Origin: Hyphomicrobiales bacterium
Lineage (GTDB): Bacteria > Pseudomonadota > Alphaproteobacteria > Rhizobiales > Rhizobiaceae
Length of the DNA stretch: 64,000 nucleotides
Direction: 5' to 3'
Assembly (NCBI GenBank): GCA_900468805.1
Contig: UEIF01000042.1
Location: 62,001 to 126,000 of the forward strand
Positions 55,979-64,000 of the stretch are shown here, piece after piece (within the stretch, counting starts at the first letter, position 1; every line of letters begins with the position of its first letter). The notes under the pieces are model-generated. The model searched no databases. It had not been told where the DNA came from and saw nothing but the letters and a program-made list of their open reading frames with translations. Position numbers and translations under genes: made by a program.

Positions 55979-57086
55979 CATAGCGGACTTCGCCCTTCAG
56001 GCAGTCGGTTTCGATGCATTGGAAGGCTGGGGGGATGATGATCCCTCCAGCCTTTTTGAAGTGATGGCTAACTGTCGGCGCCATATTTTCGAAACAAAAC
56101 CCTATCGCACCGGGTCGCTGGGGCTGACTTCGGCCGATCTCCTTCCGTTGCTGGAGGAAGCCGAGACATTTCATCCTTCTTCGGCAAGGGAGGCGCGCGC
56201 CTTTTTCGAAAAGCGTTGTCAGCCGTTCCGGATTGTCCGGGCCGATGGCATCGGTGGTTTCGTCACTGCCTTCTACGAACCGGAAATCGAAGTTTCCGCT
56301 ACACCAGATGCTGCGTTCCGTTTTCCGATCTACCGGCGCCCGGACGATCTTATTGACCTCGACGATCAGAACCGCCCCGCGACACTGGACAGCACTTACG
56401 CATTCGCACGCCTGCGTGATGGTCTGATCGATGCCTATCCGGATCGCCGTGCCATTGATCAAGGCTATCTGGACAATTGCGGTCTGGAGATTGCATGGGC
56501 AAAATCGAAGGTCGATCTTTTCTTCGTTCATGTGCAGGGCGCCGCACGCCTGCGCTATCCGGATGGCAGTATCGGTCGCATCACTTATGCCGCAAAAGCC
56601 GGCCACCCTTTTTCAGCTATCGGCAAGCTACTGATCGACCGCGGCGAAATCGACCGTGCAGACATATCCATGCAGTCGATCCGCGCCTGGCTCGCTGCCC
56701 ATCCGGACCAGATCGACGAAATCCTCTGGCATAACCGTTCCTATATCTTTTTTCGCGAAGCATCCGTGGATGATCCGAATGCGGGGCCGATCGCCGCGGC
56801 AAAGGTACCGCTGCTCGCGGGGCGTTCGCTTGCCGTCGATCGTCTGATCCACACATTTGGCTTTCCGTTCTTCATCCGCTCTGCGACCCTGACACATCTC
56901 GATGGCGGCAAGCCGTTTCAACGGCTGATGCTGGCGCTGGACACTGGTTCGGCAATCGTCGGTCCTGCGCGCGGCGACATCTTTACCGGTTCGGGTTACG
57001 CTGCGGGCGAACTGGCAGGAACGGTGCGCAACGATGCCGATTTTGCAATTCTCGTTCCGAATGCCGCCGCTGCGAGGTTCCACTAG
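55971..57086 (+). CDS. mltA: MltA-type lytic transglycosylase without visible export signal
   Basis: A 371-residue protein with the MltA double-psi beta-barrel and 3D domains. The C-terminal catalytic Asp region is MLALDTGSAIVGPARGDIF (given as ALDTGSAI and ARGDIF), and FYEPEIE and SKVDLFFVHVQGAARL are conserved. MltA makes anhydro-muropeptides. From the ATG at 55971 it begins MSDIADFALQAVGFDALEGW, without signal peptide or lipobox, and no upstream extension supplies one. This is unusual for a periplasmic enzyme, though I believe rhizobial homologues share it. Confidence 0.9.
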   Translation: MSDIADFALQAVGFDALEGWGDDDPSSLFEVMANCRRHIFETKPYRTGSLGLTSADLLPLLEEAETFHPSSAREARAFFEKRCQPFRIVRADGIGGFVTAFYEPEIEVSATPDAAFRFPIYRRPDDLIDLDDQNRPATLDSTYAFARLRDGLIDAYPDRRAIDQGYLDNCGLEIAWAKSKVDLFFVHVQGAARLRYPDGSIGRITYAAKAGHPFSAIGKLLIDRGEIDRADISMQSIRAWLAAHPDQIDEILWHNRSYIFFREASVDDPNAGPIAAAKVPLLAGRSLAVDRLIHTFGFPFFIRSATLTHLDGGKPFQRLMLALDTGSAIVGPARGDIFTGSGYAAGELAGTVRNDADFAILVPNAAAARFH

Positions 57087-57652
57087 TGGCGAAAGACCGC
57101 AAGCTCAGCTCGGACGAGAGAATTCTCTGGGGCAGGGTGGCCCGCAGCACCCGGCCGATGCCCGGAAAGACGGATGAATTGACCGCGCTCGACGCCTTTC
57201 TGCTGGAAGTCGAGGCGGCGGTAGAGCGGGACAACGAAAAGCAGAAGACGACTTCACCCGTTCCTCAGCAAACTGCAGTACAGGTGCCTGCAAAGCAGCC
57301 GTCGGGCGTCCACCATCCACTGGAGCGGCCGGTCAAGCGCAAGATCGCCAAGGGCAAGCTGGCTCTTGAAGCGCGCATCGACCTTCACGGCATGGTGCAG
57401 AGCCAAGCGCATTCCTTCCTGCTCGATTTCCTGATCCGGGCCCATGAGCGCGGCATGCGGCATGTCCTCGTCATTACCGGCAAGGGCAGTTCCATGGGCA
57501 GTGAAGGTGCCTTGAAACGCGCTGTGCCGCTCTGGTTTTCCAAACCGGAATTCCGTTTTCTGATTTCTTCCTATGAATCGGCCGCCCCGCATCACGGCGG
57601 CGAGGGCGCACTCTATATCCGCCTCTCCCGACGTGCCGGGGAAACATCTTGA
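57086..57652 (+). CDS. Smr domain protein
   Basis: A 188-residue protein. Residues 1-85 are polar and probably disordered; the Smr domain begins near 95. ARIDLHGM (DLHG) and VLVITGKGSSMG (the GKG loop) are the nuclease-like motifs. Stand-alone Smr proteins in Proteobacteria are thought to be nucleases acting on DNA or RNA, including at stalled ribosomes. The start is GTG, overlapping the mltA TAG by one base; the stop overlaps the next gene. Confidence 0.9.
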   Translation: MAKDRKLSSDERILWGRVARSTRPMPGKTDELTALDAFLLEVEAAVERDNEKQKTTSPVPQQTAVQVPAKQPSGVHHPLERPVKRKIAKGKLALEARIDLHGMVQSQAHSFLLDFLIRAHERGMRHVLVITGKGSSMGSEGALKRAVPLWFSKPEFRFLISSYESAAPHHGGEGALYIRLSRRAGETS

Positions 57653-58026
57653 CGCCGTTTGCAGAGGCAGTCCGCAAGCTGCGCGCCCGCAAGGGCGTGA
57701 CGCAGAAACAGATGGCGGCCGCTCTGAATGTTTCGCCGGCCTATCTCTCCGCTCTCGAGCACGGAAAGCGCGGTGTACCGAGTTTCGACCTTCTGCAGCG
57801 CATCGCCGGTTACTTCAACATCATCTGGGACGAGGCCGAGGAACTCTTCCTTGTTGCCGGCTCTTCCGATCCGCGTGTGATCGTGGATACGTCAGGTCTG
57901 CCCCCCGAATATACCGCATTTGCCAATCGTCTCGCAAAGCGGATTCGCAACCTTGACAGCGCCGATATCGCCCGGCTATCCGCGTTTCTTGAAAATGGCG
58001 GCAAAGGGGACGGAAAAGCGTCATAA
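57649..58026 (+). CDS. XRE-family transcriptional regulator
   Basis: A 125-residue protein with a Cro/C1-type helix-turn-helix in residues 5-62 (VTQKQMAAALNVSPAYLSAL is the recognition region) and a short C-terminal part without recognised ligand domain. The TTG start (TTGA) overlaps the Smr stop, so its synthesis depends on translation of the upstream gene. Last gene of timA-mltA-smr-xre, just before gyrB. Targets unknown. Confidence 0.85.
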   Translation: MTPFAEAVRKLRARKGVTQKQMAAALNVSPAYLSALEHGKRGVPSFDLLQRIAGYFNIIWDEAEELFLVAGSSDPRVIVDTSGLPPEYTAFANRLAKRIRNLDSADIARLSAFLENGGKGDGKAS

Positions 58027-58061
58027 TCCCCTGATTTATGCCTTGTTTTAGGGCCTTGCCA

Positions 58062-58090
58062 TTGGGAACTCGCTGCAAAAAACCTATATT
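58062..58090 (+). promoter_or_regulatory. Candidate gyrB promoter
   Basis: TTGGGA, a 17-base spacer, then TATATT, about 70 bases before the gyrB start. The -10 matches five of six bases, the -35 four. Confidence 0.4.
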
Positions 58091-58159
58091 CGACATTGAA
58101 AAAGCCGGTGATTCGCAAGGCGCGCCGTTGCTTACGACAACAGGGAAAATCTCAACAGA

Positions 58160-60595
58160 ATGACCGATGCACCCGCGACGGAAAACGGCGTAAACACCGA
58201 ATATGGCGCAGATTCCATCAAGGTCCTGAAGGGACTTGATGCCGTGCGCAAGCGCCCGGGCATGTATATCGGCGACACCGATGATGGCTCCGGCCTTCAT
58301 CATATGGTCTACGAAGTCGTCGATAACGCGATCGACGAAGCGCTGGCCGGCCATGCCGATATCGTGACCGTCGCGCTCAATCCCGATGGTTCGGTCACCG
58401 TGACGGATAACGGCCGCGGTATTCCGACGGATATCCATACTGGCGAAGGCGTTTCGGCGGCCGAGGTCATCATGACCCAGCTGCATGCCGGCGGTAAGTT
58501 CGACCAGAATTCCTATAAGGTTTCAGGCGGTCTGCACGGCGTCGGTGTTTCGGTCGTCAACGCGCTTTCCGTCTGGCTGAAGCTGAAGATCCGTCGCCAG
58601 GGCAAGATCCACGAGATGAGCTTCACGCATGGCGTCGCCGATGCTCCGCTGAAGGTGACGGGCGAGGCTCCAAACGAGACCGGCACGGAAGTGAGCTTCA
58701 TGCCGAGCACCGGCACCTTCACCATGACGGAGTTCGACTACGGCACACTTGAGCACCGTCTGCGCGAGTTGGCCTTCCTCAACTCCGGCGTCCGCATCCT
58801 GCTGACGGACAAGCGTCACTCCGACATCAAGCAGGAAGAGATGATGTATGACGGTGGCCTCGAGGCCTTCGTCTCCTATCTCGACCGCGCCAAGAAGCCG
58901 CTCGTCGAAAAGCCGGTCGCGATCCGCGGCGAAAAGGATGGCATCACCGTCGAAGTCGCCATGTGGTGGAACGACAGCTACCATGAGAACGTGCTCTGCT
59001 TCACCAACAACATTCCCCAGCGCGACGGCGGCACGCATATGGCCGGCTTCCGCGCCGCGCTGACGCGTCAGATCACCTCCTATGCCGACACCTCGGGTAT
59101 CACCAAGAGGGAGAAGGTGACGTTCACCGGTGACGATTGTCGCGAAGGCTTGACTGCCGTGCTCTCGGTCAAGGTACCGGATCCCAAGTTCTCGTCGCAG
59201 ACCAAGGACAAGCTCGTTTCTTCGGAGGTCCGTCCCGTTGTCGAAAGCCTCGTCAATGAGGCCCTCGGCACCTGGCTTGAGGAACATCCCAGCGAAGCTA
59301 AGGTTCTCGTCGGCAAGGTGGTTGAAGCCGCTGCCGCCCGCGAAGCCGCACGCAAGGCGCGCGAACTGACGCGCCGTAAGGGTGCGCTCGATATCGCTTC
59401 GCTGCCCGGCAAGCTGGCTGACTGCTCTGAGCGCGATCCGGCCAAGTCTGAAGTTTTCCTCGTCGAGGGTGACTCGGCAGGTGGTTCGGCCAAGCAGGGG
59501 CGGTCGCGCGAAAATCAGGCGATCCTGCCGCTGCGCGGCAAGATTCTGAATGTCGAACGCGCTCGCTTCGACAAGATGCTGTCGAGTCAGGAAATCGGCA
59601 CGCTGATTACCGCACTCGGCACCGGCATCGGCAAGGACGAATTCAACGTTGAAAAGCTGCGGTACCACAAGATCATCATCATGACGGATGCAGACGTCGA
59701 TGGCGCCCATATTCGCACGCTGTTGCTCACCTTCTTCTTCCGCCAGATGCCGGAGCTGATCGAACGCGGCCATCTCTATATCGCCCAGCCGCCGCTCTAT
59801 AAGGTCTCGCGTGGCAAGTCGGTACAGTACGTCAAGAATGAAAAGGCACTCGAAGACTATTTGATCGGTCAGGGTCTGGATGATGCCGCACTCAAGCTCG
59901 CCAGCGGCGAAGTTCGCGTTGGACAGGATTTGAACGAGGTTATTCACGACGCCCTGCGCTTGCGCGCACTGCTCGACAATCTGCATTCGCGTTACAATCG
60001 TGCGGTCGTCGAACAGGCAGCTATAGCCGGTGCGCTCAATGCCGAACTGGTCAGCAATGCCGAACGCGCTCAGGAACTGGCGATCGAAGTGGCCAGGCGG
60101 CTTGATATCATTGCCGAGGAAACCGAGCGCGGCTGGGAAGGCAGCCTCACAAGCGAGGGGGGCATCCGTCTGGAGCGCATGGTCCGCGGTGTCAAGGAAG
60201 TCATCGTGCTCGATATGGCGCTGATCGGCTCCCAGGATGCCCGTTTTATCGACCAGCTCACGCCGCGAATGAAGGAAATCTATCAGACTCCGCCGGCCCT
60301 CAGCCGACGGGACGGCGATCAGGAAATTTCCGGTCCACGCGCACTGCTCGATGCGGTTTTCGCCAGCGGCCGCAAAGGCCTGACGATGCAGCGTTACAAG
60401 GGTCTGGGCGAAATGAATGCCGAACAGCTGTGGGAAACGACACTCGATCCGAACGTCCGATCGCTGCTGCAGGTCAAGGTCAATGATGCGACCGATGCCG
60501 ACGGTCTGTTTGCCCGCTTGATGGGTGATGAAGTCGAACCACGCCGCGAATTCATCCAGGAAAACGCCCTGAGCGTTGCAAACCTCGATATCTGA
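58160..60595 (+). CDS. gyrB: DNA gyrase subunit B
   Basis: An 811-residue GyrB. The GHKL ATPase domain has VRKRPGMYIGDT and DNAIDEALAG, the transducer domain follows, and the TOPRIM motif is EGDSAGG near 436-442. MTDADVDGAHI and the C-terminal QRYKGLGEMNAEQLWETT complete the family marks. With GyrA it introduces negative supercoils. About 8 kb from the putative origin, a usual place in rhizobia. Confidence 0.97.
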   Translation: MTDAPATENGVNTEYGADSIKVLKGLDAVRKRPGMYIGDTDDGSGLHHMVYEVVDNAIDEALAGHADIVTVALNPDGSVTVTDNGRGIPTDIHTGEGVSAAEVIMTQLHAGGKFDQNSYKVSGGLHGVGVSVVNALSVWLKLKIRRQGKIHEMSFTHGVADAPLKVTGEAPNETGTEVSFMPSTGTFTMTEFDYGTLEHRLRELAFLNSGVRILLTDKRHSDIKQEEMMYDGGLEAFVSYLDRAKKPLVEKPVAIRGEKDGITVEVAMWWNDSYHENVLCFTNNIPQRDGGTHMAGFRAALTRQITSYADTSGITKREKVTFTGDDCREGLTAVLSVKVPDPKFSSQTKDKLVSSEVRPVVESLVNEALGTWLEEHPSEAKVLVGKVVEAAAAREAARKARELTRRKGALDIASLPGKLADCSERDPAKSEVFLVEGDSAGGSAKQGRSRENQAILPLRGKILNVERARFDKMLSSQEIGTLITALGTGIGKDEFNVEKLRYHKIIIMTDADVDGAHIRTLLLTFFFRQMPELIERGHLYIAQPPLYKVSRGKSVQYVKNEKALEDYLIGQGLDDAALKLASGEVRVGQDLNEVIHDALRLRALLDNLHSRYNRAVVEQAAIAGALNAELVSNAERAQELAIEVARRLDIIAEETERGWEGSLTSEGGIRLERMVRGVKEVIVLDMALIGSQDARFIDQLTPRMKEIYQTPPALSRRDGDQEISGPRALLDAVFASGRKGLTMQRYKGLGEMNAEQLWETTLDPNVRSLLQVKVNDATDADGLFARLMGDEVEPRREFIQENALSVANLDI

Positions 60596-60613
60596 TAGGA
60601 AGCCGATCACAAT

Positions 60614-60648
60614 AAGCCCCGCAGCCAACAGGCTCGCGGGGCTTTTTT
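60614..60648 (+). terminator. Rho-independent terminator of gyrB
   Basis: AAGCCCCGC pairs with GCGGGGCTT, with an inner AGCC/GGCT stem, then six T residues. It may also help end the convergent nitroreductase transcript. Confidence 0.92.
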
Positions 60649-60656
60649 GTTTTCGA

Positions 60657-61259
60657 TCATCCGTTGCCGACGAAATGGCCGTTGGAGGCAATCTCGGAGA
60701 GCGGCTTGCGCTGGCTTGGGAATTCACGTTCCTGATTGCGTTCTGAAAGAACACTCTTGTCGGCGATACGGCCGACGGCAATGCCGGCTTCGACGCGATA
60801 ACCGTCGGGAACGTCAAGCTTTTCCTTGATCTCGTCATGCTTGATGCCGCCCATGCCATGCGCATAGAAGCCGGAGATGCGGGCTTGGATCGCGAGGTAT
60901 CCCCAGGCGGTCCCGGCATCGAAGGAGTGCGTGTAGCTCGGTCGTTCTTCACTGGTGCCGCGGGCGCCGTTGAAGCTGCGCGAGACCACGAAGATCAGTG
61001 CCGAAGCGTTCTTCGCCCATTCCTGATTGGATTCATTGAGCAGGCTAACGAATTTCTCCCAGTGCTCGGAACCCTTCAGAGCGTAGATAAACCGCCATGG
61101 CTGGTTGTTTGCAGAGGATGGCGCCCAATGCGCCGCATCGAGCAGTGTCAGAAGCTCGGCTTCTTGGATGATTGCGCCTGTGAAGGCGCGCGGTGACCAG
61201 CGATCCAGAAACATCGGATCGACAGGATATTCGGATTCGCGGCTATTGGTTTTTGTCAT
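60657..61259 (-). CDS. Nitroreductase family protein
   Basis: 200 residues from ATG 61259, preceded by GGAAG; the frame to 61568 runs over the divergent gene's promoter and is not used. RWSPRAFTG near residue 20 and the AHWAPSSANNQPWRF segment (FMN-binding) are typical of the nitroreductase fold. HGMGGIKHDEIKEKLDVPDGY marks the second half (shown as HGMGGIKHDEIK). Such enzymes reduce nitro, quinone or enone groups with NAD(P)H; the natural substrate is unknown. It diverges from a glutathionyl-hydroquinone reductase gene, suggesting joint quinone detoxification. Confidence 0.88.
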   Translation of the reverse strand: MTKTNSRESEYPVDPMFLDRWSPRAFTGAIIQEAELLTLLDAAHWAPSSANNQPWRFIYALKGSEHWEKFVSLLNESNQEWAKNASALIFVVSRSFNGARGTSEERPSYTHSFDAGTAWGYLAIQARISGFYAHGMGGIKHDEIKEKLDVPDGYRVEAGIAVGRIADKSVLSERNQEREFPSQRKPLSEIASNGHFVGNG

Positions 61260-61452
61260 GCTGGCTTCCGGAAGTTGGCGATGGATGGGTATTCCACAGC
61301 GGAGATCACATAGTGATATTTCCGTGCCTGCTCGCTTGGCAAGCATCCTTTGATCGCAGCGAGTGCACAATCTGTTTCCAGAAACTGGGCTTACGCGCGC
61401 GAAGAAGTCTCGGTAAAGCAGCCTCAAATCCGATAGATCAGGAGATGCGGCG

Positions 61453-62406
61453 ATGCTGGTGAATGGCAAATGGACCGAGGACTGGCAACCGGTCCAGGCG
61501 AAGGATGAGAAGGGCGGCTTCGTCCGCCAGATATCGAGCTTCCGCAATTGGGTGACACCCGACGGCAATGCAGGCGCGACGGGGGAGGGCGGTTTTGTCG
61601 CCGAAGCAGGCCGCTACCACCTCTATGTCGCCTATATCTGCCCCTGGGCTTCGCGAACGCTGATAGGCCGCAAGCTTAAGGGGCTTGAGAACGTCATCTC
61701 GGTTTCGATCGTCGAACCAGCGCTCAGCAAGCAGGGCTGGCGTTTTGGAGATTATCCCGGAGCTACCGCCGATGAGGTGAACGGTGCCACTTACATCCAT
61801 GAAATCTATACGAAAGCGGATCCTGATTTCACGGGACGCGCCACGGTGCCGGTATTGTGGGACAAGAAACGCGAAACAATCGTCAACAACGAATCGTCCG
61901 ATATCCTGCGCATGCTGAATAGTGGTTTTGGCGATCTCGCCCACGGTGACATCGATCTCTATCCCCTTGCTCGACGGGCCGAGATAGACGCTTTCAACGA
62001 TCGCATCTATCCGTCATTGAACAACGGTGTTTACCGCACCGGCTTTGCGACGACCCAGCTTGCCTATGAGGAAGCTTTTGCCGAGGTCTTTGGCTGTCTT
62101 GACTGGATCGAACCGCAGCTTGAAGGGCGCAGCCTCCTGTTTGCCGACCATCCGACGGAAGCCGATATCCGCCTGTTCGTCACGCTCGTACGTTTCGATG
62201 TCGCCTATCATGGCCTTTTCAAATGCAATCTTCGGCGTCTTTCCGATTACGCCAATCTCAGGGCTTTTTGCCGCCGGATGCTGGATTGGCCCGGCATCGC
62301 GGGGACGGTGAATTTCGATCACATCAAGCGCGGGTACTATTCGATCGAGAGCCTCAACCCGACAAACATCGTTCCGGTTGGTCCGTCTCTGGCGGAAATT
62401 TTCTAA
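61453..62406 (+). CDS. Glutathionyl-hydroquinone reductase (Xi-class GST)
   Basis: A 317-residue GST of the ECM4/YqjG (Xi) class. The catalytic Cys lies in YICPWASRTL (C63), and the N-terminal GGFVRQISSFRNWV precedes the thioredoxin-like domain. The C-terminal helical domain contains FNDRIYPSLNNGVYRTGFA (given as FNDRIYPSLNNGVY). It reduces glutathionyl-hydroquinones to free hydroquinones. Length typical. Divergent from nitroreductase; followed by an FAH-family gene on the same strand after 92 bases. Confidence 0.92.
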   Translation: MLVNGKWTEDWQPVQAKDEKGGFVRQISSFRNWVTPDGNAGATGEGGFVAEAGRYHLYVAYICPWASRTLIGRKLKGLENVISVSIVEPALSKQGWRFGDYPGATADEVNGATYIHEIYTKADPDFTGRATVPVLWDKKRETIVNNESSDILRMLNSGFGDLAHGDIDLYPLARRAEIDAFNDRIYPSLNNGVYRTGFATTQLAYEEAFAEVFGCLDWIEPQLEGRSLLFADHPTEADIRLFVTLVRFDVAYHGLFKCNLRRLSDYANLRAFCRRMLDWPGIAGTVNFDHIKRGYYSIESLNPTNIVPVGPSLAEIF

Positions 62407-62498
62407 GCGGGCGTACCGCTTCCGCGGCAAGTCATAATGACACCGATGAATAATTCGTTCATAGGTGGCGCATCTATTTTCTATTGAGGAGGACATTC

Positions 62499-63341
62499 AT
62501 GAAGCTGATGCGCGTTGGAGAAGCGGGCCACGAAAAGCCGGCTCTGCTCGATGCCGATGGCAAGATCCGTGATCTTTCCGCTCACGTAGCCGATATCGGC
62601 GGCGAGGCAATCACGCCGGCAGGTCTTGCGAAGATTGCGGCCCTTGATCCGAAAAGCCTGCCGGAACTGGCGCCCGGCCGCATCGGCGCCTGTGTTGCCG
62701 GTACCGGCAAATTCATCTGCATCGGCCTGAACTATTCGGACCATGCGGCCGAAACCGGCGCGACCGTGCCGCCCGAACCCGTTATTTTCATGAAGGCGAC
62801 CTCGGCGATCGTCGGTCCCAACGACAATGTGCTGATCCCGCGTGGTTCTGAAAAGACCGACTGGGAAGTCGAACTTGGTGTCGTTATCGGCAAGACCGCG
62901 AAATATGTGAGCGAGGCCGAAGCGCTGGATTACGTCGCTGGTTACTGCGTTTCCGACGACGTTTCCGAGCGCGCCTTCCAGAGCGAGCGTTCGGGCCAGT
63001 GGACCAAGGGCAAGTCCTGTGACACTTTCGGCCCGATCGGCCCCTGGCTCGTCACGAAGGATGAAGTTGCCGATCCGCAGAACCTCAACATGTGGCTCAA
63101 GGTCAATGGTCAGACGATGCAGAACGGTTCCACCAAGACGATGGTCTATGGCGTGGCTTTCGTCGTGTCTTATCTCAGCCAGTTCATGTCCCTGCACCCG
63201 GGCGATGTCATCTCGACCGGCACGCCTCCGGGCGTCGGCATGGGCATGAAGCCGCCGCGCTTCCTGAGGGATGGTGATGTCGTCGAACTCGGTATCGAAG
63301 GCCTCGGCACCCAGAAACAGCTCTTCGTAGCGGACCGTTAA
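62499..63341 (+). CDS. Fumarylacetoacetate hydrolase (FAH) family protein
   Basis: 280 residues from ATG 62499, fixed by GAGGAGG at 62486-62492; the frame start at 62484 is not used. The FAH C-terminal domain carries the metal site in DWEVELGVVIGKTA and the CVSDDVSERAFQ segment, and TGTPPGVGMGMKPPRFL is the family's end motif (shown as TGTPPGVGMGM). Members include ureidoglycolate lyase, oxaloacetate decarboxylases and catechol-pathway hydratases/isomerases. The closest type looks like the ureidoglycolate lyase/2-keto-acid group, but the reaction is undetermined. Confidence 0.9.
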   Translation: MKLMRVGEAGHEKPALLDADGKIRDLSAHVADIGGEAITPAGLAKIAALDPKSLPELAPGRIGACVAGTGKFICIGLNYSDHAAETGATVPPEPVIFMKATSAIVGPNDNVLIPRGSEKTDWEVELGVVIGKTAKYVSEAEALDYVAGYCVSDDVSERAFQSERSGQWTKGKSCDTFGPIGPWLVTKDEVADPQNLNMWLKVNGQTMQNGSTKTMVYGVAFVVSYLSQFMSLHPGDVISTGTPPGVGMGMKPPRFLRDGDVVELGIEGLGTQKQLFVADR

Positions 63342-63383
63342 CGGTATTTCCTGCAGGGAAGCTTAAACTTTGTGCGCCAAGCT

Positions 63384-63413
63384 AATGCCGGAGGTCAATT
63401 TTCCGGCATTTTT
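63384..63413 (+). terminator. Terminator after FAH-family gene
   Basis: A 9-bp stem AATGCCGGA / TCCGGCATT with a 9-base loop, followed by a T run (63409-63413). Confidence 0.88.
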
Positions 63414-63549
63414 CTTTGCAGGACGAATGTTATGTTGCTGTGCAACAAAAACCTGTTAGCCTGCGTTGATGTGCCAGCGTTAACGGAAAGAGTCCGGCGC
63501 CCTTCAATCAGCGTCGTCTTTGCCGGATAGAGAAAGGTGGCGCCCCCTC

Positions 63550-64000
63550 ATGTTTTACCAGCTTTATGAATTGAACCACGCAGCCTTGGCACCGTTCCGC
63601 GCTGCGGCCGATATTATGCGGTTCGCCTACTCAAATCCGCTGAACCCCTTCTCGCAGACCCCGATGGGCCGCACCATTTCAGCCAGTCTCGAAATGTTCG
63701 AGCGAACGACTCGCCGTTACGGCAAGCCGGAATTCGGGCTCAACGAAACCTCGATTGGCGGCAAGAAGGTTGCGGTACGCGAGGAAATCGTCTGGGCACG
63801 ATCCTTCTGTAACCTCCTGCATTTTTCGCGCGATGTCCCGGCTGGTCACGGCGGCGATCCGCGCATCCTCATCGTGGCGCCGATGTCCGGCCACTATGCG
63901 ACCCTCCTGCGGGGTACTGTCGAGGCATTGCTGCCGAACGCCGATATCTACATCACCGACTGGATCGATGCGCGCATGGTACCGATGACGGAGGGTACCT
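63550..64000 (+). CDS. phaZ: Intracellular polyhydroxyalkanoate (PHB) depolymerase, 5' part
   Basis: The first 150 residues of a protein that leaves the window. MFYQLYELNHAALAPFRAAA and the following FAYSNPLNPFSQTPMGRTI match the intracellular PHB depolymerase family of rhizobia, which breaks down stored poly-3-hydroxybutyrate. The start of the alpha/beta-hydrolase domain (ILIVAPMSGHYATLLRGTV) is visible. The lipase-box Ser lies beyond the edge, so catalysis cannot be checked. AAAGGTGG lies upstream of the ATG. Confidence 0.9.
   Translation, partial: MFYQLYELNHAALAPFRAAADIMRFAYSNPLNPFSQTPMGRTISASLEMFERTTRRYGKPEFGLNETSIGGKKVAVREEIVWARSFCNLLHFSRDVPAGHGGDPRILIVAPMSGHYATLLRGTVEALLPNADIYITDWIDARMVPMTEGT

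Overview
The window reads as a piece of the main chromosome of an alphaproteobacterium of the Rhizobiaceae, most likely Rhizobium. Evidence: the gene order rho-mnmE-mnmG-rsmG-parA-parB, hemE-hemJ next to a regulator/maf/aroE/coaE/dnaQ block, and tim44-like/mltA/smr/xre/gyrB is the usual layout around the rhizobial chromosomal origin. Other support comes from a TrcR (DUF1013) gene, a 1592-residue NAD-glutamate dehydrogenase, an isolated rhizobial-type flagellin, a PHB depolymerase and a rhizobial intergenic palindrome. The sequence is GC-rich, with many long antisense shadow ORFs. I saw no tRNA, rRNA, CRISPR array, prophage or insertion sequence.

Layout. 0-6.3 kb: end of a minimal metallopeptidase gene, a DUF1737 protein, a CitE-like lyase, a small membrane protein, a VOC protein, leuD and leuB around a reverse-strand PLP dehydratase, and a PAP2 phosphatase. 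6.3-13 kb: an MHS-type MFS carrier with a large periplasmic insertion, a three-gene ABC module whose permease has a histidine-rich loop, and an alkaline phosphatase behind a clear PHO box. 13-26.7 kb: asd, a lytic transglycosylase, a diguanylate cyclase, carbonic anhydrase, pdxY, NAD-GDH, an UMF1 carrier and purH. 26.8-36.8 kb: a two-palindrome repeat, heparinase-like protein, rsmB, htpX, an SDHAF4-like protein, a thermonuclease, acs, trcR, a flagellin and yggS. 37-41.2 kb: leuS-lptE-holA. 41.2-50 kb, all minus strand: parB, parA, rsmG, mnmG, mnmE, rho, hemJ, hemE. 50.4-60.6 kb: mostly plus strand, ppsR through gyrB, interrupted only by minus-strand secB and fxsA. 60.6-64 kb: nitroreductase, glutathionyl-hydroquinone reductase, an FAH-family protein and the start of phaZ.

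The functional centre is the replication and segregation region. The hemE-ppsR gap (about 49.97-50.37 kb) has AT-rich stretches, one perfect DnaA box and three near-matches. Transcription mostly diverges from this gap, as expected for oriC. One perfect parS (43.5 kb) and four weaker parS-like palindromes (5.27, 45.46, 45.50 and 51.83 kb) lie around parAB and the origin. Most of the rest is housekeeping metabolism.

There is no clear new defence or mobile system. The most interesting less-explained items are the His-rich ABC module, the insertion in the MFS carrier, a 39-codon ORF upstream of asd, paired palindromes before gdh and between acs and trcR, and an MltA homologue without a visible export signal.
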